From the NCBI GenBank assembly GCA_037176725.1, contig JAZBRS010000054.1, positions 10,186,001 to 10,250,000 of the forward strand: a stretch of DNA of 64,000 nucleotides, in the 5' to 3' direction. Origin of the DNA: Posidonia oceanica (lineage: Eukaryota > Streptophyta > Magnoliopsida > Alismatales > Posidoniaceae). Below, in pieces: positions 10,991-22,134 of this stretch. A program made the position numbers and the translations under genes. Every line of letters begins with the position of its first letter. The stretch's first letter is position 1. A model generated the notes under the pieces. It was given only the letters and a program-made list of their open reading frames with translations. It was not told the DNA's origin and made no database searches.

Positions 10991-12054
10991 ATTGCATGTA
11001 GGTCCCCTGTTTGCATTCCCAGACCACTAAGACCACTGTTTTGCTGGAAAAATTGCATTTTTGACCCTGTTAACTTCAAAATTGCATGCCAACTTACCAT
11101 ATGATTTCAAAACTTGTCCTGATGCATGTCTATCTTAAAAAATTGCACTTTGAACCCTGCATTTTGCAAAATTGCATTCAGACCCTCTTTTTTTCAAAAA
11201 CTTTGCATAAAAGCCCCCAGCTTTCCAAAATCGTTGCATTTAGACCCCCACTTTTTCAAAATTGCATATTAGTCCCCAGTTTTCTGAAAAATCATTCCTA
11301 AGTCTTTTCTTGCATTCTGCATGCATTGCATTCATGCATTCTTGCATTTGGCATCCTTTGGACACACTTAGACATTCTTAGCTCTCATTCACATGAGAGG
11401 ACCTGTTTTGCACACCCCTAGGACCTCCTGTACACCTAGATCCATTCTTCTCCCCTATTCTGGCCCCTCTGCCTTGAAGCTGGGATATCTTCAGATCCAG
11501 CTGTTGGATCTTCTCAACCAAGCTACCTGGACGACCCCGGCGGAGCGCTCTTCAGCGTGGACCAATCAGATTTCATATCAGGCTTCAGATTTCCAAGGTA
11601 AGTCCTTTTGAACCCTTGCACAGCATTCATTTGCACACCATTTGCATTCCATGCATTGTTTTTGCTTTCTGATTTCTTGAGCATGTAGAATAGGACTTCT
11701 TCTTCTTATCTATCAACTCTGCTCCCTCTTTTCGCGTACTCCTAGTGCTTTGTGTTGCGTTTCCCTTGGATTCACCACTAATTGCGACTTTCTTCCCCCT
11801 TTCCCACAATTTGATCGCATCGCGAGCTTTTGGCAGCGTGCGAGACACATTGTGGGACATTTTGGTGGGAAACAGTCACAAAACAGTGGTAATCCTTCCA
11901 CTTGTTTCCCTTCCCCTTTGTAGATCTTCACACCTACTTTGCGCGGTCCTAAACAGTACTCGTTCTCACACTTGCGCTGTTTACCTCTCCTTTCCATCTC
12001 TTGCTCTTTTTCTTAGCATTTGCATCTGCATGGTTTTATCAATGCCTTGTCTCG

Positions 12055-12510
12055 CTTGTTTTGGCACCGTTTTGCGTGCCCGCTCTACTTTGGCACCGTT
12101 TTGCGTGCCCACTTCGCTTTTGGCACCGTTTTGCGTGCCCGCTCTGTTCTTTGGCACCATTTTGCATGCCCGCTTCACTTTTGGCACCATTTTGCGTGCC
12201 CACTCTGTTTTTTGGCACCGTTTTGCATGCCCGTTCTGTTTTTTGGCACCGTTTTACGTGCCCGCTCTGTTTTTGGCACCGTTTTGCGTGCCCGCTCTGT
12301 TTTTGGCAGCATTTTGCGTGCCTGCCTTGTTTTTGGCAACGTTTTGCGTGCCCGCCTTGCTTCTAGCACCGTTTCGCATGCCCGCTCTGTTTTTAGCATC
12401 GTTTCGCGTGCCTGCTCTATTTTTGGCATCGTTTTACGTGTCGATCTTGTTTCCTTGCACCGTTTCGCATGTCGCTTCCGTTTCTTGCATTGTTTCGCGT
12501 ATTTTACGCT
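12055..12510 (+). repeat. About 30-bp tandem repeat in 5' LTR of element B
   Basis: About 15 imperfect copies of a unit containing GGCACCGTTTTGCGTGCCCG. The unit has a short inverted pair, GGCAC and GTGCC, around the TTTTGC core. The truncated 3' LTR ends before this region, so only one copy of the array is in the window. Open frames here are products of the repeat. Confidence 0.85.
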
Positions 12511-12779
12511 GCTTTCTCTTGCATGTTGCCTGCATTGCTTAGTTTTACCGTCATTTTGCTTTTCCGTCTGCATTTGCATATAGGGCAGTGATGCTTACTG
12601 CTTGGAGTTCTCACGAGCCAGGTTTCGCCAGGTTCGGAACACAAACAGTGCTACTAAGCACTTAGACTGCACGTTTACTTTCTTGCATTGCATCCCACCA
12701 CTTAGAGCACACCTATGTGCATTCATTGGCATTTAGGCATTCAAACCCGTATTTCCCTGTGTATGCGAGCGTAAGCCTA

Positions 12780-12900
12780 GAAAGACCGATTCTCGGGCGT
12801 GTCGGGGGTGCCTAACACCTTCCCCGCACGTAACAGGAGTCCTTCCCCAGTCTTTTGGCCCGCAATGACCATATTGCCCTTATCCGAGCCATGAGTCATC
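12780..12900 (+). promoter_or_regulatory. Conserved LTR block shared with element A
   Basis: Matches the reverse complement of 2400-2530, with the core CCTAACACCTTCCCCGCACG, although most of the two LTRs is unalike. Conservation at a fixed distance from the LTR end points to a cis-acting role such as R/U5, but the role is inferred. Confidence 0.65.
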
Positions 12901-13154
12901 TCATTTGCATTCATTTGCATTTGTTTTCCTTTGCATTGCTTTGCTTTGTATTCTTTGCTTGGTTTTGCGTGTTGACTCGTGCATTTCTCTCGGTTTTCCT
13001 TGTCTCCCGATAATAGACACAGTAGCGACTCTGAATTGTCTTATCTTCTTCTTTTCTTATCTTTTCTCCTCTATTTTAAGTATTTTCGAGTTGAGCCCTC
13101 CTCCTTGGACATCGCCACTAATAGTAAACTTGATTCTAATTGGGATTACTACAG

Positions 13155-13172
13155 TGGCGACTCCGCTGGGGA
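13155..13172 (+). promoter_or_regulatory. Primer binding site of element B (tRNA-Arg)
   Basis: TGGCGACTCCGCTGGGGA, two bases after the LTR end. The complement, TCCCCAGCGGAGTCGCCA, matches the 3' end of a plant tRNA-Arg including the added CCA (recalled). tRNA-Arg priming is typical of Ogre-type elements. Confidence 0.9.
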
Positions 13173-14470
13173 TGCTAAACTCTGGCTTTCGTTCCTGACT
13201 TTTTCGCTCGCCTGTTTTGCAGCTTTGTCTACCTTTTGTGCCTTCTTTGCCTGTTTTGCTCGCTTTTCTGTGCAAACTCCTAGCGAGTCGCCTCGTGGCT
13301 ACTCTGCTTAGGTTTTGCATCTCCTTTGCCTTGGTTTGCGCTCTGTTTTGCTTTGCTTTGCCTCTATTACTTGTTTACTTGTTTATTTCCTTGCTTCTGC
13401 TCTTACTTGCTTTACAGCTTACCTGTCTTTACTTTCTTTATCTTGCTCGCTTATTATTGCTTTATTTTTTGCATGATGCATGTCTACATACTTGTTTGGC
13501 AACAATGCATGCTTTTTGAATGATGAATGCCTTCTTTTACACATTTGCTATGCCACTACATGCGCACATGCCCTGTTTATATGCCTTTTGATGTGATAGA
13601 TGCTTTTTCTTCACTATCATGCTTACAAACACTCGCACATGCCATGCACTTGCCTTTTGCTATGCTGTATGCTGTTTGTTTGTCATATTTGACTAATTTT
13701 CTTCCCTTTCGCACATGCCATGCCTAGGATAGTAGAGACTTGTTTGCTCCCCCTGTGGTTAATTAAAAGTAGCAAGTAAAAAGAACTTCTAGGAGCAACT
13801 AGAGACTTCAAACAATCCTGCACCCCCTTGGTCTAATAAAACGCGGAAGATAAAAAGCTTTAAGCATTTGCATAAGCATCATATAGGGCATGCATTCTTC
13901 TCATCTGAGTCCACCTACTAGTTTGCGAAGGATGGTCCCGACCCCTTGTTCCACCACTTTTGGCGTGGGTCAAGTCGGTCGGTCTGTCCCTCCTTTGTCC
14001 AGGGGTCGTGTCGGTGTAGTGGAGTGTACTGCCCACGCTTTGGCGGGGTTAGGGCCACCAACGCACCACCCTGTTATTTCCTCAGCTTTGGCTAGGAGTT
14101 CGACAGGGAGCCTACTTTTCTGACCTGAGTCGGTGACCCGTACACTTGGGGATACCCGAAGTAGACCACCTGCTAGGATACACTAGATAGGTGAGGGGGG
14201 CATACTAGAAAGCATGCACATCATTCATGCCATCTAACTTAACTCATTTGCATGTGTCTTTTAGTTTCTAATCTTTGTTTGTCACTGTCTGTGCCAGCAG
14301 TGATCGGTAAGCGAGTTCCCTTTGCTGGAGCTTGAGTACCGTCCCTTTCTAGCACCCTTGTTCGCGACCATTCCCCTTCTGAGCTATCCGCCTTTGCGAC
14401 GATAGCTCCTACTAGGAATCATCGCTTGCATACCTATCGCAGCCCTGTTCTCACGCGCTCTAGGTCAGCA
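13173..14470 (+). other. Untranslated leader of element B
   Basis: T-rich sequence with CTTTGC and TTGCAT words, then a block at about 13728-14230 matching the duplicated leader of element A in reverse. Short open frames are not shared in phase with A. No gene is called. Confidence 0.7.
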
Positions 14471-16801
14471 ATGGCCCAGTACGTCTGTGAGCCTCTCTTC
14501 ACTCCTGTCACGGAGGGTGTTTCCATTCCGACCCCTCCGGTTGCTCCTTCTGCCTCTCTTGTTCCCCCTCCGACGCTAGGGTTTCCTCCCCTGACACCTC
14601 TAGGATCCCAGTATGTCCCAGGACAGTGGCAAGCATCTCTTCCTCCGGATCCGGTCGCCGAGTCTATCTTGATGACCGTTACTCGCGCTTCAGAGACACC
14701 ACTCCCCCTCCTTCCCAGGGATACGTCACCTTTGACATCTCTCCTGCCGCTGCTGCGACTTTTGCTATAGCGCCTACTCCTCCCGGACAGTCTGTGTCCG
14801 TGCTGTTTGCCTCTCAATCCTCGTCGACACTGCACTTCAGCGTTCCTGCTGACGGAACGCTTGAAGCTCAGTACCAGCACCTGATGGAGCTTGCCCAGAG
14901 ACTACAGGGCATGGCTCTATCGGTTCGTCCCTCTTCTGCACCTGTCGCTCCTAAGGATCCTTTGAGGCCAGTTCCTGCATTCCATGCATCCACCTCCACA
15001 CCTCCGCCTCAACCATCGTCGCAACTGCTCACGGTTCCGACGATGGGGGCCCGGTTACCGCCTCCTTCTGCACAGTACTTAGCACAGCATGCTCCTCTTC
15101 CTCCTGGTGGTCAGTCCTTTGGGCTGGCTGGAGCCCAGTACTCCACTGGCTCGCTGTCTGGCACCCCGCCTGTACGGCAACTGGTGCTCCAGCACCCTAC
15201 TCCTCCCACAGCACAGCATGTCTTCTACCCTCCCCCTTGCATCAGGCCCAGAACCCTGCATTCATTCCTGCATACACAGTTCCCCAGCACGGATACGCCG
15301 GCCATCCCATTGCTCCACCAGGCGACGCTATGGTAGATCCGGAGGAGCACTTAGGTGTGACCCATTCGGCGTATGTGCTCAATACCCCTGCCGATCCCTC
15401 TCCTATGCCAGCAAATCCAGACCCCATCAACAACCGGATGGACGTCTTGGAGAAGGCACTACGACTAGTGCAGGGTACTGAACACCAGACCTACCAATTT
15501 CGGGACCTCTGCTGCTTTCAAGAGGCGGTACTCCCTCCGAAGTTCAAAATCCCGGACTTCGAGAAATACAATGGTAGGGGCTGCCCCGTGGCACACCTGA
15601 AGGCGTACTGCGGTGATCTCGCTCATCTTCAAGCTGACGAGAGGTTGCTGATCTGCCTGTTCCAAAAGAGCTTGACCGGGCCGGCACTCAAGTGGTTCAC
15701 ATCGCTTGATATGTCAGCCATCAAGACTTGGAACGACCTCAGTCAGGCGTTCCTGGAACAGTACTCTTTCAACCTCGATCTAGTCCCAAAGCGGGCGGAC
15801 TTCATCGCAATCAAGCAGAATTCCGGTGAGCCGTTCGGGGAGTACGTCGGCCGCTGGCGCGCCCTTGTCTCACAAGTCCGAGATAGACCCTCTGACGAGG
15901 AGTTCTGCTTAACATTCAACCAGTCACTACTTTTGCAGCACTTATCCGAGCTGGAGCGCGTGTGGAGAGTGCTTTGCGAAGTGGCAACTTCCCGGCTCTC
16001 TCTGCGTTCGCTAAGCAAGCCGCGATCAGCAGTAACAGTGCCAACAGCAGCGCCTCCAACAACAACAGTGGTAGCAGCAACAACCGACCAAAGAAAAAGG
16101 ATTCGCCGAAAATCGATGTTGCATTCGTCGACTCTCCTGCTGTGCCTGTTCACTTGCCATCCCGGCCTGCCCCAGCTCAGATGGTATATGCTCCTGCACC
16201 TAGGAATCCACCCACACCACAGATCACAACCACCGCTAGACTGGTTTACCCTGCCGCACCGGTTCAGCAAGGCTCATACCAAAGGCAAAGAAGGCCACCC
16301 ATTGAGAAGCAGAAATTCGCCCTACTGGTGGAACCGCTCACGATCATCTTGCTGAAGGTTGCGTCGCTCCTGAAGTTCTCGGAGGTTCGCCCGCCCCTAA
16401 ATTCTTTGCCGCATTGGTTTAAGGCGAACCTCTTCTACAATTTCCATCGAAGCGTCGGGCATTCGATGGATAATTGCTACTCCCTACGGAACGCTATTCA
16501 GGATCTAATCGAATCGGGAACGATTGTGATTGACATGCACGAGGCATCCACTCAAGCACACACACATGCATCTGCACATTCAGCTGTTACCCCTCATTCT
16601 GGCATCATCCACCAACCCCTTCCGGAGTACACTTATTCGGCAGGGGTAGGAACCTCAAGCATTCACTCTGTCTTTCCTTCTGGGCCTACTACCTCTGTTG
16701 TAGACCCTTCTGATCTTATTTCTGATATCTCTGAGCCTTGCCCCATCAATCTCTATCACGTGGCAATTGCCGGCTCCGAGTCGGGAGTTCACATGATCTG
16801 A
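14471..16801 (+). pseudogene. Gag polyprotein of element B, frameshifted
   Basis: Gag starts at ATG 14471 (MAQYVCEPLF) with a Pro/Ser/Ala-rich N-terminal region spread over three frames, with shifts near 14640, 15250 and 15940. The conserved retrotransposon gag domain lies at about 15520-15940 and contains PPKFKIPDFEKYNG, ALKWFTSLD and EYVGRWRALV. After the third shift, the frame gives a Ser/Asn-rich linker and then a knuckle-like segment, FHRSVGHSMDNC followed by NAIQDLIESG, a form usual for Tat gag. The Cys that normally begins this motif is not seen. Gag forms the virus-like particle in the cytoplasm. This copy cannot make a single protein. Confidence 0.85.
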
Positions 16802-17041
16802 CCGCGTGCCAGACCGGAGCGCCCCTCCGCACCTCCTGCTGTGCCTCCTCAGGCTCAACCCCCTGTACACCTCCTAGCTAGAGCCTAGCCTAGATCCCCC
16901 ATCCACCTCTTAGGGCGACCACAGCTAGAATCCCCCATACATCTTCTAGGCAGACCTCAGTCAGCCCCTGCCTTCCCACCCCAACAACCTTACCATTTAG
17001 GTAGACCTCAATACCCTGTAGGTCCCCCTGTAACCCCTCCT

Positions 17042-18369
17042 GTGCTCGCAGTGCGTGCTCCAGTGGTTATTGACTTAACCTTGGACACCCATCGCGTCCC
17101 TTACAGCTACGCCATAGAAATGTGCACGGAAGTAACGCGATCGGGGAGGGTTTACAGAACCCCAGCACCAGCCATTAGGTCAAATCACCCAGAACCTGCT
17201 ATGCCCCCACCCTCTAACCAACCCATAGCAGACCCAGCCTCAAACCAACCCGTAGCATGCCAAACCCCTGCCCAACCTGTAGCGGCCCAACCTCCTGCCA
17301 CTACCCCTGTGGAGCATGCCAAAACAACCCCTCCTGTTGCCAAAAAGAACCAACCTAAGGCAGAAATAACCTCCCAACTTAAGAAGGTCAAAGCTGACAT
17401 TTCCATTTGGGACCTAATCCATACCTCTGCCGAACACTGCGAGGCTTTTCTTCAAGTGTTCCAAGCTGCCCGTGTGTCCCAGTCTATTGAGCCTTCAGCC
17501 TTGGAAAGCATGGTAGGGATGATTGCAGAGCCCAGGTCATCTCTTTTACAAGTGATGAGCTGCCTCCAGCGGGGATTAATCACAACCAACCCCTGTTCGT
17601 CACGGTTCAGTTCAAAAACTTTCGCATTCCCCTAACACTGGTTGATAACGGGTCAGGCCTTAACGTCTGCCCCTTGCGTACTGCAACCAAGCTCGGATTC
17701 AAAGCCGAGGACATCACACCAGCCGTGAAGGGAATGACAGCTTTTGACAACACCCACCATGACGCTCTAGGGATCCTGATTATTCCTCTTCCTATTGGCC
17801 CGGTCGTTTTCGATGTAGAATTCTACGTCGTCGACTTGAAGCCGAACTTCAATCTTCTGCTTGGGTGCCCTTGGCTCCACAAGGATCAGGTCCTTCCCTC
17901 GTCCCTCCATCGGATGATAAAGTATCGTCACGGCGATGATGTCATTGTCGTCATGGCGGAGAACTTTGAGAAGGAGCGGATCGAGGCAGTCTCTCCCGTC
18001 TCTTCACAGGCTATCCCGTTTGACCCTGAGACTTCCGAAGCCTTGTATCGCGTTAACCGGTGCGAACCAGTTAACTTCATTCCTGATCTTGAACGCGCCA
18101 ACTCCTTGACCGTTCACAACAACCCCTTCCAAATGGTCGAGAATGTATGTCACAGGTGGGGTTACATAAAGGGTACACCGCTCGGGCGTCACGGCCAGGG
18201 GATCGTAGAGCCGATCGTAGCGGCGAAGCGGAGGAAATCTGAAGGCCTCGGTTATGTGCCCAAGCCCAGCGAAGATCACTGCCTTCAGATGAAGAATCAA
18301 GAGCCTGCCATCCCCAGAGACCTCACTAACTTCACCAGTGCAGGAGTTCTGGGATCAACTGATGATTAA
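17042..18369 (+). pseudogene. Gag-protease linker and aspartic protease of element B
   Basis: Bases 17042-17545 encode a Pro/Gln/Ala-rich linker ending in ADISIWDLIHTSAEHCEAFL, a segment that in Tat elements precedes protease. A shift near 17550 leads into LPPAGINHNQPLFVTVQFKN and then the protease core LVDNGSGLNVCPL, with catalytic Asp and a D-N-G-S motif near 17645. NLLLGCPWLH near 17850 matches the second hydrophobic-Gly motif of retropepsins. The frame runs to a stop at 18367. The enzyme would process gag-pol, but the frameshift prevents joining to gag. Confidence 0.8.
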
Positions 18370-19314
18370 GCCACGGTGCCGACGGAAGATTGGGTCTGCG
18401 TTGAGGACTACTACTCGGACGAGGAGCAGTCTGGCACAACAGAGGCAGTCCCAACTGGTAGTAAAGCTCTGATCAGCACTGAAGCACCCTGGTCAGTTTG
18501 TTCAGCTCTTCCTTCAGATACAGCAGACAAATCAGCAAGCTCTGTGGCAGAATTGAAAAGCTCTAATATTCCTACAGCCACATCCACATTACAAGCACAG
18601 GCAGCAGCAACAGCTCAGGAGTCGGAGACACTCCCTCTGGCACAATCAGGCAGGCTACCTGCGGTCGCAGTCGCATCAGTACCGCTGTTACTCTCTCTGG
18701 AGGGACAGTCAGACAATTCAGTCAACAGCGCGACTCAGCCCGCTTCGGCAGCTGCATCACCAAGAATGCAGCCGGTGCAGTCAGCTTCACATCCACCAGC
18801 CGCAAAATAGCAACTCTCATGGCAGGACTCCATGGTGTCAGAGGCCGCACTCTCACCGTCACCACCAGTTGCAGAGGACCAATTGAGCATCATAGTCTTC
18901 CGGCCCTTGAGCCCTCAGAAGAGCGCCTCTACCTGCCCTCTAACTGCAACGGTGACCCTGGCAGCGTACCCGTCTGTGGCCCTGTTGACCAGTCTGTTTG
19001 GATCTCCCACGTCGAAGCTGCCGCTATCAGGCGCGCCCGCGAGCCAGACCAAGCAAATTCCAAGGGCAGCGATCCATCTTGCAGCCGAGCCAGTGTCGTA
19101 GGCCCCCGGCACCTACTACGTCGACTCACCCTCAGATGAGGAGGACGGAGTGGCGATAGAAGCCCAGGTCGATTCATGGATGTCTGACTTAGAGCTACTT
19201 TATTAAGAACAACTCAAGTCGATAGCAGAAGACCTAGCAGAGCACCAAGCCGCAGAAAGGAAAGGGAAAGCCGTGGTCACGGAACCTCCTCTGTGAGAAA
19301 ACCATGCCTCTATC
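18370..19314 (+). other. Broken linker between protease and reverse transcriptase of element B
   Basis: Ser/Ala/Thr/Glu-rich coding-like sequence with several stops and shifts (open frames 18376-18810 and 18819-19139). It fits a decayed polyprotein spacer, and I see no conserved domain. Confidence 0.6.
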
Positions 19315-22134
19315 ATGGTCTTGGAAGAAAATTCGGCAATGCCGGACTCCCCTAGACCAGATGAGCTCATTACCCTCCAACCAGATGGCAGGTCTAGGTG
19401 GTTTGTGCAGCACATGCCTCACTTAGGCAGTGTAGCAAGCGGCAGTACCCAGATCAGTAGCCAGTCCGGCATACCCTCCACAAGCACATCAGAAGACTCA
19501 GAGGAGGAAGCACAAGCAGTCCAAGCAGCAGCAGTAGCAGAGCAGAAAGCAGAATCAGTAACAGAGTTGTCAGCAGCCTCAGTAGCAGGGCCATCAGCAG
19601 TATCAGTGGCAGAATCAGCAAGGCCCTCAACAATATCAGCAGAGCTTTCAACAGAATCAGTCAGGCCAGAGCAGATAGAAGAAGTTGCCAGGACGGAGGT
19701 CGCGCACAGAGGCTACAACAATACTCGAGTGAGCGTGACCATCCTGAAGCGTCACCAGGGCCAAGCAGCGGAACATATACACTCTTTCGACATTACAAAT
19801 CCTTCCTTTGAGAAAGAGATCCTCTCAGAACTTGTTGCTTATGAAGAGGAGGATGATACGGGCGAGGTTGAGATTGACGAACCATTGCCCGAGTTCCGGA
19901 CCTACGACGACGACCCAGATGGCCCCAACCTTCATGTTGAAGAAGAAACAGAGGTTGTCAATAACGGCACAGCTGAGGAAGTTAGAGAAGTTCGCATCAG
20001 TGCCCAGCTATCCCCCCAGGCTCGAGCAGAGTTCATCGCATTCCTAAAAGAATATGCGGATGTCTTCGCCTGGAGTTATAAAGATATGGTTGGCCTTGAC
20101 GTGGAGATAGTGGTGCACAATCTATCCCTAGACCCAGATGCCAAACCAGTAAAGCAGAAGCTGAGAAGATGGCGACTGCAGTGGCTGCTTATAATCAAAG
20201 AAGAGATCATGAAACAGCACAGAGTCAATTTCCTCAAGGTCGTCCTTTATCCTGAGTGGCTGACAAACATTGTACCTGTGCCCAAGAAAGATGGCCGTGT
20301 CCGGATCTGCATCGACTATAGGGACCTGAACAAGGCGAGTCCCAAGGACGACTTTTCATTGCCTCACATTGATGTCCTAGTCGACAATACAGCGGGCCAC
20401 AAAATGCTCTCCTTCATGGACGACTTTTCTGGATACAATCAGATCAAAATGGCAGAAGAAGACATGGAAAAGACTTCATTCATCACCCCTTGGGGAGTCT
20501 TCTGCTACCAAGTTATGCCGTTCGGACAGAAGAACGCTAGCGCAACCTCTCAGAGGGCCATGATTGCGCTGTTCCACGACCTCATGCACCAAGAAGTGGA
20601 GGTCTACGTAGACGACATGATTGCTAAAACAAAAGAGCCTGAAGATTATCTTGCCTGTCTAAAGAAGCTCTTTACCCGTCTACGGAAGTACAAGCTGCGC
20701 CTGAACCCCAACAAGTGTGTATTCGGGGTGTCATCTGGCAAACTGCTGGGCTACATTGTTAATCAAAGGGGGATTGAGGTAGACCCGATGAAGGCCAAAG
20801 CCATCGTGGATACGCCACCCCCTCGGACTGAAAAGGAGGTCAAAGGTCTGCTTGGGCGTTTACAATACATCAGTCGCTACATTGCACAGCTTACGCCCAT
20901 CTGTGAACCTATATTCAAGCTCCTGAAGAAGAATGTGCAGATTCATTGGAGCGAGGAGTGTCAGGCTGCATTTGCCAAGATCAAGCAGGTACTGATTAAG
21001 CCTCCTGTCTTGGTTCCCCCCACTCCAGGGAGACCCTTGCTTCTCTATCTTTCTACCACGCAGCATTCCATGGGCGCCGTCCTGGGCCAACATGACGAAT
21101 CTGGTAGAAAGGAGCGCGCCATCTACTACTTGAGCAAGAAGTTCAATGAATGTGAAGCCAAGTACAGTACGATAGAGAAGACCTGCTTGTCCCTCGTCTG
21201 GGCTGCACAGAAATTGAGGCACTACATGAAGGCATACCCAGTTCAGCTCTTATGCCGGCATGATCCAATTAAGTTTCTCTTTCAAAAGCCGGCCATGGTA
21301 GGCAGATGTGCTAAGTGGCAGGTGCTACTGTCTCAGTACGACATCACCTTTGTCACGCAAAAATCCATGAAGGGTCAAGCTATGGCGGACCATCTTGCTG
21401 ATCTCCCACTGCCTGAATATCAGCCACTCCAGACGCAGTTTCCAGACGAAGACATTTTGTTTGCAATGGAGGACTCTGAGGACAAAGACCATGAAGATCA
21501 GGAGCAATGGCAGCTATATTTTGATGGTGCCGTAAACAAAAAGGGTCGAGGCGTAGGCGCAATGCTGACAACGCCTCAGGGACAGATGATTCCCTTCTCC
21601 AGGAAGCTGACCATCAAATGCACCAACAACGAAGCGGAGTACGAGGCATGCATCCTAGGACTGAATGTTGCCCTCGAGCATGAGGTGCAGAAGCTGCTAG
21701 TGCACGGCGATGCTATGCTGGTGATTTCTCAAGTCAATGGCGAGTGGAAAACGAAAGATCCAAAGCTAATGCCATATCATGAGCACCTGCTGAAGCTGAT
21801 AGAACAATTTGCAAGCATCTGCTTCACATACATGAACCGAGCGAGGAACGCATATGCAGATGCGCTAGCTACCTTGGCGTCTTGGCTCAGCATACCTGAA
21901 GACAGCACAGTGGATGTATCTGTTACTCGCATTGAGCAGCCTGCACACTGCATGAGCATTGAAGAGGTAGATCCAACAACAGAGGAGCTGCCCTGGTACA
22001 AAGACATCAAAGCTTTCCTAGAGTCTAGCAGCTTTCCACCCGGTACCTCACCAGTGGACAAGAGAACTTTGACGCGTCTGGCGTCAAAGTATGTACTGGG
22101 GGCAGGACAGTTGTACAGAAGATCATACAATTAG
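19315..22134 (+). CDS. Reverse transcriptase, RNase H and second RNase H of element B
   Basis: A 939-codon open frame. Residues 1-260 are acidic linker. Reverse transcriptase spans about 270-550, with VPVPKKDGRVRICIDYRDLN, the catalytic Asp in FMDDFSGYNQI (about 367) and YVDDMI (about 431). The retroviral-type RNase H is at about 575-680 (MGAVLGQHDESGRKERAIYY). A second, archaeal-type RNase H covers about 728-865, with its Asp in YFDGAV, Glu in NNEAEYEA, Asp in VHGDAML and Asp in NAYADALA. Two RNase H domains are a known trait of the Tat lineage. The enzyme copies element RNA to DNA. A TAG stop at 22132 sits where element C has a Lys codon, cutting off the integrase, so the copy is defective though this part is open. 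Confidence 0.85.
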   Translation: MVLEENSAMPDSPRPDELITLQPDGRSRWFVQHMPHLGSVASGSTQISSQSGIPSTSTSEDSEEEAQAVQAAAVAEQKAESVTELSAASVAGPSAVSVAESARPSTISAELSTESVRPEQIEEVARTEVAHRGYNNTRVSVTILKRHQGQAAEHIHSFDITNPSFEKEILSELVAYEEEDDTGEVEIDEPLPEFRTYDDDPDGPNLHVEEETEVVNNGTAEEVREVRISAQLSPQARAEFIAFLKEYADVFAWSYKDMVGLDVEIVVHNLSLDPDAKPVKQKLRRWRLQWLLIIKEEIMKQHRVNFLKVVLYPEWLTNIVPVPKKDGRVRICIDYRDLNKASPKDDFSLPHIDVLVDNTAGHKMLSFMDDFSGYNQIKMAEEDMEKTSFITPWGVFCYQVMPFGQKNASATSQRAMIALFHDLMHQEVEVYVDDMIAKTKEPEDYLACLKKLFTRLRKYKLRLNPNKCVFGVSSGKLLGYIVNQRGIEVDPMKAKAIVDTPPPRTEKEVKGLLGRLQYISRYIAQLTPICEPIFKLLKKNVQIHWSEECQAAFAKIKQVLIKPPVLVPPTPGRPLLLYLSTTQHSMGAVLGQHDESGRKERAIYYLSKKFNECEAKYSTIEKTCLSLVWAAQKLRHYMKAYPVQLLCRHDPIKFLFQKPAMVGRCAKWQVLLSQYDITFVTQKSMKGQAMADHLADLPLPEYQPLQTQFPDEDILFAMEDSEDKDHEDQEQWQLYFDGAVNKKGRGVGAMLTTPQGQMIPFSRKLTIKCTNNEAEYEACILGLNVALEHEVQKLLVHGDAMLVISQVNGEWKTKDPKLMPYHEHLLKLIEQFASICFTYMNRARNAYADALATLASWLSIPEDSTVDVSVTRIEQPAHCMSIEEVDPTTEELPWYKDIKAFLESSSFPPGTSPVDKRTLTRLASKYVLGAGQLYRRSYN

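Larger units (their letters stand above)
6999..13152 (+). repeat. 5' LTR of element B (6.15 kb)
   Basis: Starts TGTTGATATCCC and ends GATTACTACA, two bases before the primer site. Bases 6999-11795 align throughout with 28690-33467. Internal zones are: a C-rich start, an A-rich and G-poor tract (about 7690-8450), a pyrimidine tract (8465-8760), GC-rich sequence (8760-10160), an 81-bp tandem array (10603-10990), a TTGCAT-rich zone, a 30-bp tandem array (12055-12510), and the block shared with element A (12780-12900). Open frames inside are not kept between the two LTR copies, so I call none of them genes. Confidence 0.9.

Noticed and set aside
12001..12583. Overlapping long open frames rich in Cys, Phe, Ala, Arg
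   Set aside because: Direct products of the 30-bp tandem repeat; every frame repeats the same peptide.
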